This document shows, piece after piece, positions 33,218-41,240 of a stretch of DNA of 44,053 nucleotides. Numbering within the stretch: the stretch's first letter is position 1; every line of letters starts with the position of its first letter. This DNA comes from Actinomadura logoneensis. Lineage in GTDB: Bacteria; Actinomycetota; Actinomycetes; Streptosporangiales; Streptosporangiaceae. A model generated the notes under the pieces. It did not search any database. It had not been told where the DNA came from and saw nothing but the letters and a program-made list of their open reading frames with translations. The stretch spans positions 1-44,053 of the forward strand of contig NZ_QURH01000299.1 of assembly GCF_003428695.1 (NCBI RefSeq), written 5' to 3'. Both the position numbers and the translations under genes were made by a program.

Positions 33218-34147
33218 GAACTGGAGGACGAACCGACCTCGGATACCGGGCCGTTCGAGCGAGCGGTGCGCGTCGGCGGCTCGGGAGGCGGGCAGGCGGC
33301 CGGCCACGCGGACGGTGAGCCGTCCGTCGGCGGCGAGTTCGGCGAGGCGGTCGAGTTCGTCCGCGGCCTCGGCGTGGTCGCGGACGAAGACCGGGGCGAC
33401 GCGGATCCGGCCGGTCCCGTCGCCCCGGTAGCCGCGGAGGGTGACGACGGTGCCGCCGTCCCGGACGGCCGGGAGCACGGCGGCGTCCAGCACGGCGGTG
33501 TCGAGGAGCCCGTCGACGCCGTCCGGGTGGCGGCGGCGGACGGACGCGGCGAAGTCGTCCCCTCGCGGCACGATCTCGTCGGCTCCGCACGCGCGGACGA
33601 ACGGCTCGTCCCGCGGGGCGGCGTCGGCGACGACGCGCAGGCCGGCCAGCTTGGCGAGCTGGACGAAGTACCCGCCGACGGTGCCCGCGGCGCCGGTGAC
33701 GGCGACCGTCGCGCCGGGCTCGAGGGCCAGCGTGTCGAGGGCGAGCCGCGCGGTGAGGCCGTTCATCGGGACGGTCGCGGCCTGGACGTCCGTGAGGCCG
33801 GCCGGGATCCTCGCGGCCGACCGGGCCGGGACGACCACGTCCGCCCGGTAGCCGCCGTGTTCGCCCGAGGGCACCACGATGGCCATGACGGCGTCCCCGA
33901 CCGTGAACGCGCGGCCGGCGGCGGGGCCGGTCTCGGTGACCACGCCGGCCACCTCCATGCCCGGCACCCGCACCGCGTCCGCCCCGTCCTGGCGCGGACG
34001 TGAGCGGACCATCGCGTCGGTCGGGTTCACCGCGGCGCCGGTGACCCGGATCCGGATCTGGCCGGGACCGATCGGCTCGGCCGCCAGGTCGAGCTCACCG
34101 AGGGCGTCCGGCCCGCCCGGTTCCGTCACTCCGATTGCTTTGACCAC
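33212..34147 (-). CDS. Zinc-independent alcohol dehydrogenase / quinone oxidoreductase
   Basis: 311 residues of the medium-chain dehydrogenase superfamily, quinone oxidoreductase branch. VTGAAVNPTDAMVRSRPRQ near residue 35 and GMEVAGVVTETGPAAGR near 63 mark the GroES-like part; VAVTGAAGTVGGYFVQLAKL near 147 is the NADPH-binding Rossmann motif. The Cys and His zinc ligands of true alcohol dehydrogenases are absent. It starts nine bases after the TetR stop, so the two are co-transcribed, and the regulator probably responds to a reactive carbonyl or quinone the enzyme removes. Confidence 0.9.
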   Translation of the reverse strand: MVKAIGVTEPGGPDALGELDLAAEPIGPGQIRIRVTGAAVNPTDAMVRSRPRQDGADAVRVPGMEVAGVVTETGPAAGRAFTVGDAVMAIVVPSGEHGGYRADVVVPARSAARIPAGLTDVQAATVPMNGLTARLALDTLALEPGATVAVTGAAGTVGGYFVQLAKLAGLRVVADAAPRDEPFVRACGADEIVPRGDDFAASVRRRHPDGVDGLLDTAVLDAAVLPAVRDGGTVVTLRGYRGDGTGRIRVAPVFVRDHAEAADELDRLAELAADGRLTVRVAGRLPASRAADAHRSLERPGIRGRFVLQFD

Positions 34148-34156
34148 GATGGTTCG

Positions 34157-34759
34157 TCACTCCTTGTTCTCAGGTGTCTGGAGACCGTCGAGCAGCAGGC
34201 TGCACACCTCGTCGAGCTCGGCGGCGATGCCGGGGTCTCCCCATTCGGCGGCGTGCGCGAGGTGGTTGAACTTGGCGGTGGCGTGGAAGACGACCCGGGC
34301 GGTGGACTCCGCGTCGTCGGTGCGGAAACCGCCGTCGGCCGCGCCGTCGGCGATGATGGCCGCCAGCTGGCCCAGGAGGTCGGTGACGTGCTCGGTCGCG
34401 ACGGTGCTGTGCGCGGCGGCGAGGCTCTCGTAGGCGGCGAACAGCTCGGGATCCTCGCGGATCTTGGCCTGTTTCATGGCGAGGACGGCGTGCAGCCAGG
34501 CGCGCAGCCTGCGCGCCGGCGGGACCGCGCGGTCGGACGCGATGACGGCGAGGGCGTCGCGGTTGCCGTCGAGCCAGCGCCGGGTGACGGCCTCGCGCAG
34601 CGCCTGCTTGGACGGGAAGTGCTTGTAGACGGCGGCGTGGCTGACCCCGAGCGCCCGCGCGACGTCCACGACGGTCGCCTTGTCCGGCCCGTGGCGGCGC
34701 AGGATCTCTTCGGTGGCCGCCAGGATCGTGTCCGCGTCCAGCCGGGTGCGGGCGGGCAT
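34157..34759 (-). CDS. TetR-family transcriptional regulator
   Basis: 200 residues. Helix-turn-helix: LAATEEILRRHGPDKATVVD-type helix 1, then VARALGVSHAAVYKHFPSKQ. The C-terminal half (HAVLAMKQAKIREDPELFAA onward) matches TetR_C_7-like domains. ATG 34759 overlaps the stop of a 40-codon frame upstream as TGATG. It lies in one unit with the quinone oxidoreductase gene. A palindrome about 150 bases upstream is a likely operator. Confidence 0.9.
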   Translation of the reverse strand: MPARTRLDADTILAATEEILRRHGPDKATVVDVARALGVSHAAVYKHFPSKQALREAVTRRWLDGNRDALAVIASDRAVPPARRLRAWLHAVLAMKQAKIREDPELFAAYESLAAAHSTVATEHVTDLLGQLAAIIADGAADGGFRTDDAESTARVVFHATAKFNHLAHAAEWGDPGIAAELDEVCSLLLDGLQTPENKE

Positions 34760-34881
34760 CAGTGCCCGCCTCGTGCAGTCTCGCCGTCCGGGAGCGCGAC
34801 GATGCCGCGGCTGAACGGTGTCGTGATGCCCTGCCCGGCGGCGACGGCGACGACGCCGGAGCCGGGTGCCCTGTGCCTCAT
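34759..34881 (-). CDS. Possible 40-residue leader peptide coupled to tetR
   Basis: ATG 34881 to TGA 34761-34759, reading MRHRAPGSGVVAVAAGQGIT and on to ARGGH. The stop overlaps the tetR ATG (TGATG), the spacing of translational coupling, but no ribosome site precedes the ATG. It may be a leader peptide, a remnant, or chance. Confidence 0.35.
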   Translation of the reverse strand: MRHRAPGSGVVAVAAGQGITTPFSRGIVALPDGETARGGH

Positions 34882-34906
34882 GGGACGAACGCTAGGCGGT
34901 CAGGTA

Positions 34907-34924
34907 ACAGATTTCAAGATCTGT
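34907..34924. promoter_or_regulatory. Candidate TetR operator
   Basis: ACAGAT (34907-34912), spacer TTCAAG, ATCTGT (34919-34924): a perfect 6-bp dyad in an AT-rich patch between the radical SAM gene end and the tetR unit, in the likely promoter region of the latter. Confidence 0.5.
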
Positions 34925-34968
34925 AACTTGTAGATCGATGTCGTCCTTGGGAGGCGCCCCGCCGCGCG

Positions 34969-36795
34969 CTACGAGCGGAGCGCGGCTTGTTCGTCGGTGG
35001 CGCGGAGGCGGGCGGCCACCTGCGTCGCGTCCTCGTAGGACGTGAGAGTGGTGCGCATCCCGAGTTCGTCGCGCAGGGCGCTGGTGACCTTGGACAGCCC
35101 GCGTTTGAGGTGGCTGGCCGGGACGGACGGCTCGGCCGGACGGTGCGCGCGCAGCAGGTCGGCGGCGGCGCGCAGTTCGGGGAGGGTGTAGCGGCCACGG
35201 TTCGTCCACCAGGGCACGGTGGAGGTCACCTGGTAGGCCCAGTGGCGGCGGCACGCCTCTTCGAGGAGGTCCCGGATCGCTTCGACGCGCTTGCGGCTGA
35301 GTCCGCCGGTCGTGTAGCGGAACTGGTCGCGGTTGAGGTTGAGGAGCTGGTGGTCCTCCTCCGCGACCTGGACGCCGGGCAGCTGCCGCAGCGTGGCGAC
35401 GCGTTCGTCCGGGGCGCGGCGGGTGAGCCGGTAGCGGCCGGACTTGATGGTCAGGATGTGCTCGCCGTACTCCTCGAGGAAGGAGAGCCAGCGCAGGGAG
35501 CGGTTGATCGGCTCACCGGGCACCCCGACGATGATGAAGACGTGCGTCTGGATTCCGGCGTCGTGGAGGTTGCCGAGGATCCTTCCGTAGTTCGCCGGAT
35601 GGTTCCACGGTTTCGATTCCTGGCGGAGCGTGTCCGGGTCCAGGGACTCCAGCCCGAGTTGGACCGCGCCGCATCCCGCCTCGGCCAGCGCGTGGCACTT
35701 GTCCGGGTCGAGGAGTTGGTCGCTCGCGGTGAGGTAGCACTGCCAGGTGGCCCGGTGGCCGATCCGCGCGAGTTCACGGCCGATTTTCAACTGCCTGGGA
35801 ATGGTGAGGTACTCGTCGACGAAGTCCACGCGGGACGCGCCGAGCGCGGCGATGTGTTCGGCTACGCGCCGTTCCGACATCACCCGGGGTTTGTGCAGGA
35901 AAGTGTCGCTGCCCGCGGCGATGGAACAGAATCCGCAGCGCATCGGGCAGTTCGACATCGTGTAGAGAGGCGGCACGAAATCGGGGCTCCACTGGCGGAT
36001 CCCGCGGTCGAAGACCGGGGTCGGGAGCATTTCGTAGTCGACGGGCGCGAGGGTGCGGGGCGTGACCCGCACGGTGTCCCCGTCCCGCCACACCACTCCC
36101 GCGACGGTGGCCGGCTCCGCCCCCTCGACGAGTTCGACGACGGGCCGGAACCCTTCGGCGTAGACGATGGCGTCCCAGTGGTCGAAGAGCGCGGCGAACC
36201 GCGGGTCCCGGTAGGCGTTCATCGTCCGCGCCCAGTAGTTGCCGCCCATGAACAGCCGCACTCCGGGCAGCCTCTCGCGGACGAGGGCGGCGAGGACGCA
36301 GGCGCTGACCAGCTGCCGCTCGTCGGCGACGCTGATGCCGACGATGTCGGGGTCGGCCGAGCGGATGCGGGACAGCTCCACCTCGGCGAAGTAGTCGTGG
36401 AACACGTGCTCCCGGCGGCGGTCGAGCACGGCGAGCAGCTCCCCGACGTCGCCCTTGAAGACCCGCGAGTCGCAGGTGACGTTGTTGCGGGCGACGGAGA
36501 AGTCCTCGAACGTCGAGGGGACGGCCGCCGACACGCGCTCGAAGAGGACGCGGGTGTCGTACCGGTCCAGGACGGACGCGTGCGGGTCGCGGATCGTGTC
36601 CAGCCCCCGGGCCACCGGGTCTCCCCCGTGCCGCCGCAGCACGTGTTCGACCGCGTCGATGTGGCCGTAGTGCTGGACGACGTGATGACCGCGCTCCTCC
36701 AGGAGGCCCGCGAGGTAGGCGATGCCCATCGGCAAATGCCACACACTCGATGCCGGCGGATAGGTCAGATAGACCGAACGCTGCTCTCGCGTCAA
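34969..36795 (-). CDS. Radical SAM protein with B12-binding-like N-terminal domain
   Basis: About 608 residues. The 4Fe-4S cluster motif is SNCPMRCGFCSIAA (CX3CX2C) near residue 283-290, followed by VDFVDEYLTIPRQLKIGREL, CGAVQLGLESLDPDTLRQES and HVFIIVGVPGEPINRSLRWL, the usual radical SAM barrel order. The N-terminal part (YLAGLLEERGHHVVQHYGHI; DPDIVGISVADERQLVSACV) is a Rossmann-like cobalamin-binding type domain, but I see no DxHxxG. The substrate is unknown. A GGAGGGG site (36802-36808) is six bases before TTG 36795 (LTREQRSVYLTYPPASSVWH), the better start; ATG 36819 is the alternative. No operon partner is present; a tRNA-like gene is divergent. Confidence 0.85.
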   Translation of the reverse strand: MTREQRSVYLTYPPASSVWHLPMGIAYLAGLLEERGHHVVQHYGHIDAVEHVLRRHGGDPVARGLDTIRDPHASVLDRYDTRVLFERVSAAVPSTFEDFSVARNNVTCDSRVFKGDVGELLAVLDRRREHVFHDYFAEVELSRIRSADPDIVGISVADERQLVSACVLAALVRERLPGVRLFMGGNYWARTMNAYRDPRFAALFDHWDAIVYAEGFRPVVELVEGAEPATVAGVVWRDGDTVRVTPRTLAPVDYEMLPTPVFDRGIRQWSPDFVPPLYTMSNCPMRCGFCSIAAGSDTFLHKPRVMSERRVAEHIAALGASRVDFVDEYLTIPRQLKIGRELARIGHRATWQCYLTASDQLLDPDKCHALAEAGCGAVQLGLESLDPDTLRQESKPWNHPANYGRILGNLHDAGIQTHVFIIVGVPGEPINRSLRWLSFLEEYGEHILTIKSGRYRLTRRAPDERVATLRQLPGVQVAEEDHQLLNLNRDQFRYTTGGLSRKRVEAIRDLLEEACRRHWAYQVTSTVPWWTNRGRYTLPELRAAADLLRAHRPAEPSVPASHLKRGLSKVTSALRDELGMRTTLTSYEDATQVAARLRATDEQAALRS

Positions 36796-37093
36796 AGCCG
36801 TCCCCTCCGCCGATGCCATCGAACGAAGATTCGCTTTGATAGAAGCAGCCCGGCCAAATCCTGGCAAGGGGTCGTTCCGGCTCCCGAGAGGAAACGGGTC
36901 GAGGTGGCCACTACCGGCAATTCATGCCCGCTCGACCTTGGACTTCTGTGCGATGAGCTTCGGAAATCGACTCGTGTGCCTGGCGGGCTCTTCCACCGCC
37001 GGACGGACGGAGGTACCGTCCTCTTCAGCGGACCGGAAGCGAAGATCGGAAAAGGACGAAGATCGAAAGGGAGTTTCCGTTTCGCGGCCACAA

Positions 37094-37181
37094 GCCGGGG
37101 TGGCGGAATTGGCAGACGCTCCCGACCTTCGGGCCGGGTGTCCCCCATGGGGGCGTGAAGGTTCGAGACCTTCCCCCGGCA
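37094..37181 (+). tRNA. tRNA-Leu-like gene with an abnormal 8-nt anticodon loop
   Basis: Type II cloverleaf, 88 nt. Acceptor GCCGGGG (37094-37100) pairs fully with CCCCGGC (37174-37180), discriminator A73 at 37181, CCA not encoded. The D-arm GCG/CGC encloses AATTGGCAGA, the variable arm CCCCC-AT-GGGGG is strong, and the T-arm GAAGG TTCGAGA CCTTC is perfect. All this matches tRNA-Leu. The anticodon arm (37121-37138) has 18 nt instead of 17: CCCG pairs with CGGG around an A-C mismatch, leaving the 8-nt loop CCTTCGGG. None of the possible anticodons (TTC, TCG, CGG) belongs to Leu. It is either a damaged gene or a tRNA with special decoding or other use. Confidence 0.8.
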
Positions 37182-37218
37182 CCGTTCACACCAGTATCGA
37201 GACCTTCTCGGGCCACAC

Positions 37219-37296
37219 GTCACACGGCGACGGAACACGGCGACGGAAACTTTCGCCGGGCGACAAGTCACACGGCGACAGGGACTTTCGCCGGGC
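37219..37296. repeat. Imperfect repeats with hairpins between the tRNA-like gene and the ligase gene
   Basis: ACACGGCGACGGAAACTTTCGCCGGGC-like units at about 37235-37261 and 37269-37296, with a partial one at 37219-37233. Each carries CGGCGA/TCGCCG inverted arms. Lying between convergent transcripts, they could act as a bidirectional terminator. Confidence 0.5.
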
Positions 37297-37302
37297 CGCG
37301 TG

Positions 37303-38673
37303 TCAGACGCGGTACGCCGCCACGTAGCGTCTCGGGTCCTCGCGCAGGTCCGTCCGCCAGCGGTGCGCGCACTGTTCGGCGAACGTCCGGCCCGTGGCCA
37401 GCACCTCGTCCAGCGGGTCGAGGTACCCCGGCGCCTCCGGACGTTCCAGTCCTGCGGCCACGCGCCGTGTCAGGCCCTCTCGTGCCAGGCTGACCAGTTC
37501 GGCCGCGAGGTCGTGCACCCGGTCCCCGCCCAGCCGGGTACGCAGCCCTTCGAGAGGCAGGCGGCGGCTCACCTCCCGCTGCTGGTCGAGCGTGTAGTGG
37601 CGCAGCAGGTTCCATGCCGCGTCGCGGGACGGCCGGTGGTAGGTGAGGCCCGCCCAGAGGGCCGGCACCGCGCTGAAGTGGAGGTGCGGAGGCCCGTCCG
37701 CGGCGCGCAGTTCCAGGGTTTCGCGCACCCGGACGTGCGTCCAGATCTGGCCCAGGTGGGCCGTCCAGTGGTCGAAGTCCGGGCGTGAGCCGTCGTCGAA
37801 GCCGTCCGCCAGCGCCGAGGCGAACGACCGGCCTCCCCCGCGCCGGAGCCGCCCCGAACCGTTCCGGTAGTAGAGCACGGGGATGTCCAGCGCCCAGTTC
37901 ACGACGTCGTCGAAGCCCGTCATCCCGCTCAGCGCCGGAACCACCGGACCGCAGCGGCACGGATCCGTCCGCGTCCAGTTCAGGGAACGGCGGGAGAGCA
38001 CACCGTCCGCGCGGCCCTCGTGCAACGGCGCGTTGACGAACAGGGCGGCCACCACGGGAGAGGCCGCCGCATGCAGACGCAGCTTCTGGACGAAGTCGTC
38101 CTCTCCCAGATGGTCCAGGTGCACCTGGGTGGACGTCGAAAGGGCCAGGATCTCGGCGCCGCCGCTGCCGTCCGCGCCGAGGCCCGCGAAGTGGGTGCGC
38201 ATGATGGGGCCACGCGCCAGCGGCACCCAGGAGACCGTCCCGAGGCCGTCGAAGGGCAGGTGCGCGCCCGGCAGCAGGGCCAGACCATGGCGGCCGACGA
38301 TCTCCGACAGGGCCGCCAGCCGCTCCCGGACGTCGGACACCGCGCTCACCACGTCGTCGGCCGGGGGCGCCGAGTACTCCAGCTGGCCGCCGTGCTCCAA
38401 CCCGACGAGACCGCCGTCCGCCAGCCGGACCGCCACCAGCGCCCCGCCGTCGTACAGCGGTTCACCGCTCCACTCCTTGAGGACGGCGGCCAGCACCGCC
38501 CCCATCCCGTGCTCCCCCTCGTACGGGGCGGCACGGCCGGTCTCCGGGTCCACGACCCCGCACTCGATCTCCAGCCCGATCCGTTCGGCCGTCGCCGGCC
38601 TGAACAGCGCACCCAGGTCCTCACGCCGCAGCGGACTCTCCCCCACCCGCACCCCTCCCTCTGCCTCACCCAT
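37303..38673 (-). CDS. egtA: Glutamate-cysteine ligase, EgtA/plant type
   Basis: Joins glutamate and cysteine with ATP to gamma-glutamylcysteine. 456 residues. Family features: ERIGLEIECGVVDPETGR near residue 30 (metal and Glu binding), LEHGGQLEYSAPP near 93, HGLALLPGAHLPFDGLG near 133 and MRTHFAGLGADGSGGAEILA near 158, continuing STSTQVHLDH. This is the EgtA branch, which starts ergothioneine synthesis in actinomycetes; no other egt genes are adjacent, so a general GshA role is possible. ATG 38673 has no clear ribosome site; GTG 38646, about six bases after AGGGAGG, may be the true start. It ends beside the repeats at 37219-37296. Confidence 0.82.
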   Translation of the reverse strand: MGEAEGGVRVGESPLRREDLGALFRPATAERIGLEIECGVVDPETGRAAPYEGEHGMGAVLAAVLKEWSGEPLYDGGALVAVRLADGGLVGLEHGGQLEYSAPPADDVVSAVSDVRERLAALSEIVGRHGLALLPGAHLPFDGLGTVSWVPLARGPIMRTHFAGLGADGSGGAEILALSTSTQVHLDHLGEDDFVQKLRLHAAASPVVAALFVNAPLHEGRADGVLSRRSLNWTRTDPCRCGPVVPALSGMTGFDDVVNWALDIPVLYYRNGSGRLRRGGGRSFASALADGFDDGSRPDFDHWTAHLGQIWTHVRVRETLELRAADGPPHLHFSAVPALWAGLTYHRPSRDAAWNLLRHYTLDQQREVSRRLPLEGLRTRLGGDRVHDLAAELVSLAREGLTRRVAAGLERPEAPGYLDPLDEVLATGRTFAEQCAHRWRTDLREDPRRYVAAYRV

Positions 38674-39219
38674 TCCCGAACGACGTCATGACCACTACCT
38701 CGGCAACCGATCAACGCGTCAACACAGGGAGTACCCGGACCTCCGGCGCACCATCGTTCACACTTTTCACAACGGCTCTGACCTGCGACGATGCGCGCCA
38801 GAAGGCTCCTGCGGGAAGGTGTCGTCCGCGGAATGCGCGGGCCATCACGGCTCTCACCCGGAGCCGCCCGCCCTCCGGTGGCATGGACCCGAGTTCGGGT
38901 TCGGATGGTCTCGCTGGTTTCTCGACTCAAGGCTTCGCCCCTGGCCGCTTCACAACAGGGCCCAGGGCGGCGGTCGAGCAGGGCGCTACGAATGCCCGTG
39001 ATTTCGCCGGCTTCGCTGTCGTCGCGAGCCGGCGCGTTCTGCTGCTGCGCCGATCTTCCGGCGCCAGTGCGGGACGAGAGGTCGGGCGGGCCGTCCTCTC
39101 GTCCGGCTTGCCGCCGTCCCACCCCGCCGACGAGGACACGGCCGGAACCCGCCCGGTCATCGGGGGCGGGGTGGCAGTCGTCCGGTCCTGGGACGGGGGC
39201 GGTGGGCGGCGTGGTGGCC
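38674..39219. other. Intergenic stretch without a supportable gene
   Basis: About 550 bp between the ligase gene start and the His-rich protein gene. Only short frames without ribosome sites occur. It should include the promoter of the ligase gene near 38690-38790, where GC falls and CACTTTTCACAACG occurs, but no operator is clear. Confidence 0.5.
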
Positions 39220-39690
39220 CTACCAGTCGCCGTCTCCGCTGTCTCCGTCGGAGAAGTCGTTGAACTCGTTGGTGACGTACTCGTTGTTGGTGACCTCGTA
39301 GACGACCTGCTGCGGCTCGTCGTCGTCGAGCATCTCGTTGATCAGCGCGCCGCCGACCAGGCCCGCGGCGCCCGCCGCGGCCACCCCTCCCCAGCCCGGG
39401 CCGCGGCGCTGCCCGTCGTGGTGGTGGTCGTCGTGGTGACGGTGGTGGTGGTCGTCGTGGTGGCCGTAGCCGGGCTGCGGGTAACCGGGGGCAGGGTAGC
39501 CGGGCTGGGCCGCCGGATAGCCGGGCTGGGCGGGGTAACCGGGCTGCCCGGCGGCCATCTGCTGCTGGTGGACGGCCCAGCGCTGCGCGCAGGCCGGGCA
39601 GGCGGTCACGTTGCGGGCCGCGCCCCACTGCGGCGTCCACAGGATGCTCTGAACGCCCGGACCGTGGGCGGCGTCGAAGAAACACGTCAT
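39220..39690 (-). CDS. His-rich, PGYP-repeat protein with glycine-zipper helix
   Basis: 156 residues. The N-terminal domain (CFFDAAHGPGVQSILWTPQW) is followed by a CPAC motif (ACPACAQRWAVHQQQM), then PGYP repeats (PGYPAQPGYPAAQPGYP), then a His/Asp cluster (HHDDHHHRHHDDHHHDG), a glycine-zipper hydrophobic helix (GVAAAGAAGLVGGALI) and an acidic tail. The frame extends far upstream to 40626, but ATG 39690 matches the start of the coherent part. His and CxxC clusters suggest metal binding at a membrane or surface; that is inference. It may be a stress-induced protein of the type seen in many actinomycetes. Confidence 0.7.
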   Translation of the reverse strand: MTCFFDAAHGPGVQSILWTPQWGAARNVTACPACAQRWAVHQQQMAAGQPGYPAQPGYPAAQPGYPAPGYPQPGYGHHDDHHHRHHDDHHHDGQRRGPGWGGVAAAGAAGLVGGALINEMLDDDEPQQVVYEVTNNEYVTNEFNDFSDGDSGDGDW

Positions 39691-39830
39691 GGAGACAACT
39701 CCCGGGTCGAATGAGTTACGACAAGTGTCGTAGATGATCGGAAGTTGATCAAGTCGATCTCGCCGGGCCGACCGGCGGCCGGCCCCTCGGCCGCCCCCAG
39801 GCCGGCCTCCCGCCGACCGGCGGTCCGCCG

Positions 39831-40712
39831 TCACAGGAGCGGCAGCCCCAACGCCTGGTCGAGTTGCAGCGCGGCGGCGGCCAGCGGGCCGGTGGTGAGA
39901 CCGCTGCTCAGCAGGGCGACCGGCCCGGTGACGGAGTTCGACCTCGGCGGCGCGGTCAGGAGCGCGCGGACGCGTTCGACGGTCTGGGCCTGGGCGAAGG
40001 AGGGCAACCCGTCCGGGCCACCGGCCGGTGCGGCGGCCAGCGCGACCTTCGCGATCGTGCGGGCGACCAGGGCGCGATCGCCGGTCGCGGCGGCGGTGTC
40101 CTCGTCGGCCCAGCGTTCGAGCGCCAGGCGCAGGCGCGCGTCCAGCGGGCGCAGCGGCGGCAGGACGGCGGCGGTCAACGCCCCGATCAGCAGGTAGCGG
40201 TGGTGGGCGTGCCGCAGGTGGGACTCCTCGTGCCGGAACACGACCGCCAGTTCCGGACCGTCCAGCAGGCGGAGCAGGCCGCGGGACACCAGCACGCCGC
40301 CGTCGCGCCGGCCCGGGACGGCCACGGCCAGCGGCTCGTCCACGTCGAGCACCCCCCGGGCCAGGCGTCGCGCGCGCCGGGTGGCCCGCGCGGAACGGAC
40401 CAGGACGAAGGCGATCGCGACGCAGGCACAGGCGAACAGCAGCAGTGCCGGGACGCCCAGCTCGGCCGGGACCGGCTGGTCGTCGCCGAACAGCATCCAC
40501 TCGGGCAGCCGGTCGGCCGTGCCCGGGGCCAGCGTGGCGCCGTAGTTCACCGCGACGAACAGGACCGTCCCGACGGCGGAGGTGGTGGCGGTCGCCGCGA
40601 CGGTCACCAGGATCCGCGCCGTCCACGCCGGGTGCAGCGGCACACGCAACCGGCCGAGCGCGAAGGCCAGCGGCAGCGTGGCGGCCACCGGCAGGAAGGT
40701 GAACGGGTTCAT
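39831..40712 (-). CDS. M56-family (BlaR1-like) membrane peptidase, short form
   Basis: 293 residues. Four hydrophobic helices (FLPVAATLPLAFALG, ARILVTVAATATTSAVGTVL, PALLLFACACVAIAFVLVRS, RYLLIGALTAAVLPPL) surround the zinc site HEESH at 161-165, with the third ligand in LERWADEDTAA near 199-205. It lacks the C-terminal beta-lactam sensor domain of full BlaR1. ATG 40712 overlaps the BlaI-like stop by ATGA. The pair works as a signal-activated protease and repressor in known cases; the signal here is unknown. Confidence 0.85.
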   Translation of the reverse strand: MNPFTFLPVAATLPLAFALGRLRVPLHPAWTARILVTVAATATTSAVGTVLFVAVNYGATLAPGTADRLPEWMLFGDDQPVPAELGVPALLLFACACVAIAFVLVRSARATRRARRLARGVLDVDEPLAVAVPGRRDGGVLVSRGLLRLLDGPELAVVFRHEESHLRHAHHRYLLIGALTAAVLPPLRPLDARLRLALERWADEDTAAATGDRALVARTIAKVALAAAPAGGPDGLPSFAQAQTVERVRALLTAPPRSNSVTGPVALLSSGLTTGPLAAAALQLDQALGLPLL

Positions 40713-41158
40713 CCCCCGCCTCCCCGAGTCGCGTCCCGCTCGGGCCTGGCGGCAGCGGCCGGGGTCGGCTCCGAGGGCGCGGGCAGGGGTGCGGACGCGG
40801 CCTCGGGGCCGTCGTCCAGGACGGCGCGCAGGATCCGGGCCTGCTCGCCCGTCAGGGTCTCCACGAAACGGCTGAGGGCGTGCCGCTGGTCGCTGGCGAA
40901 GCGCAGGTGCTCGTGCATGCGCCCGGCGACGACGTCGGCCTCGTTCACCGTCAGCCGGTACTCGTACTGGCGCCCGGCCCGCACCCGCCGCACCATGCCC
41001 TTGCCGTGCAGCCGGGTGAGGATCGTGTTCAGGGTGGTGTGGGCGGGCGGCGCGCCGCCGAGCCGCGCGCGCAGGTCGGCGGTGCTGATGAAGGCGTCGG
41101 CGGACGCGAGGACCGCCAGCACCTCGGCCTCCAGGCGCCCCAGCGGACGTCGCGCCAC
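40709..41158 (-). CDS. BlaI/MecI/CopY-family repressor
   Basis: 149 residues. Winged helix: LGRLEAEVLAVLASADAFIS, then LRARLGGAPPAHTTLNTILT, then KGMVRRVRAGRQYEYRLTVN, with an extended Ala/Pro-rich C-terminus. Starts at GTG 41158 with GGGGAG upstream; ATGA overlap with the peptidase gene. Like BlaI it should be cleaved by the adjacent membrane protease to release DNA. A clear operator was not identified in the 41159-41240 gap. Confidence 0.9.
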   Translation of the reverse strand: MARRPLGRLEAEVLAVLASADAFISTADLRARLGGAPPAHTTLNTILTRLHGKGMVRRVRAGRQYEYRLTVNEADVVAGRMHEHLRFASDQRHALSRFVETLTGEQARILRAVLDDGPEAASAPLPAPSEPTPAAAARPERDATRGGGG

Positions 41159-41240
41159 GCTTCACACTCCCCACCCCGCGCGCACCGGTCGAACATGCCC
41201 AGGCTAGCCCGGCGCCACGTCGCCCGCGACGGGTGTTCCG

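Noticed and set aside
34987-37158. 723-codon plus-strand frame opposite the radical SAM gene
   Set aside because: Shadow of the real gene; its end runs through the tRNA-like gene.
39690-40626. Upstream extension of the His-rich protein
   Set aside because: It overlaps the M56 peptidase gene in another frame and is pure Arg/Gly/Pro shadow.
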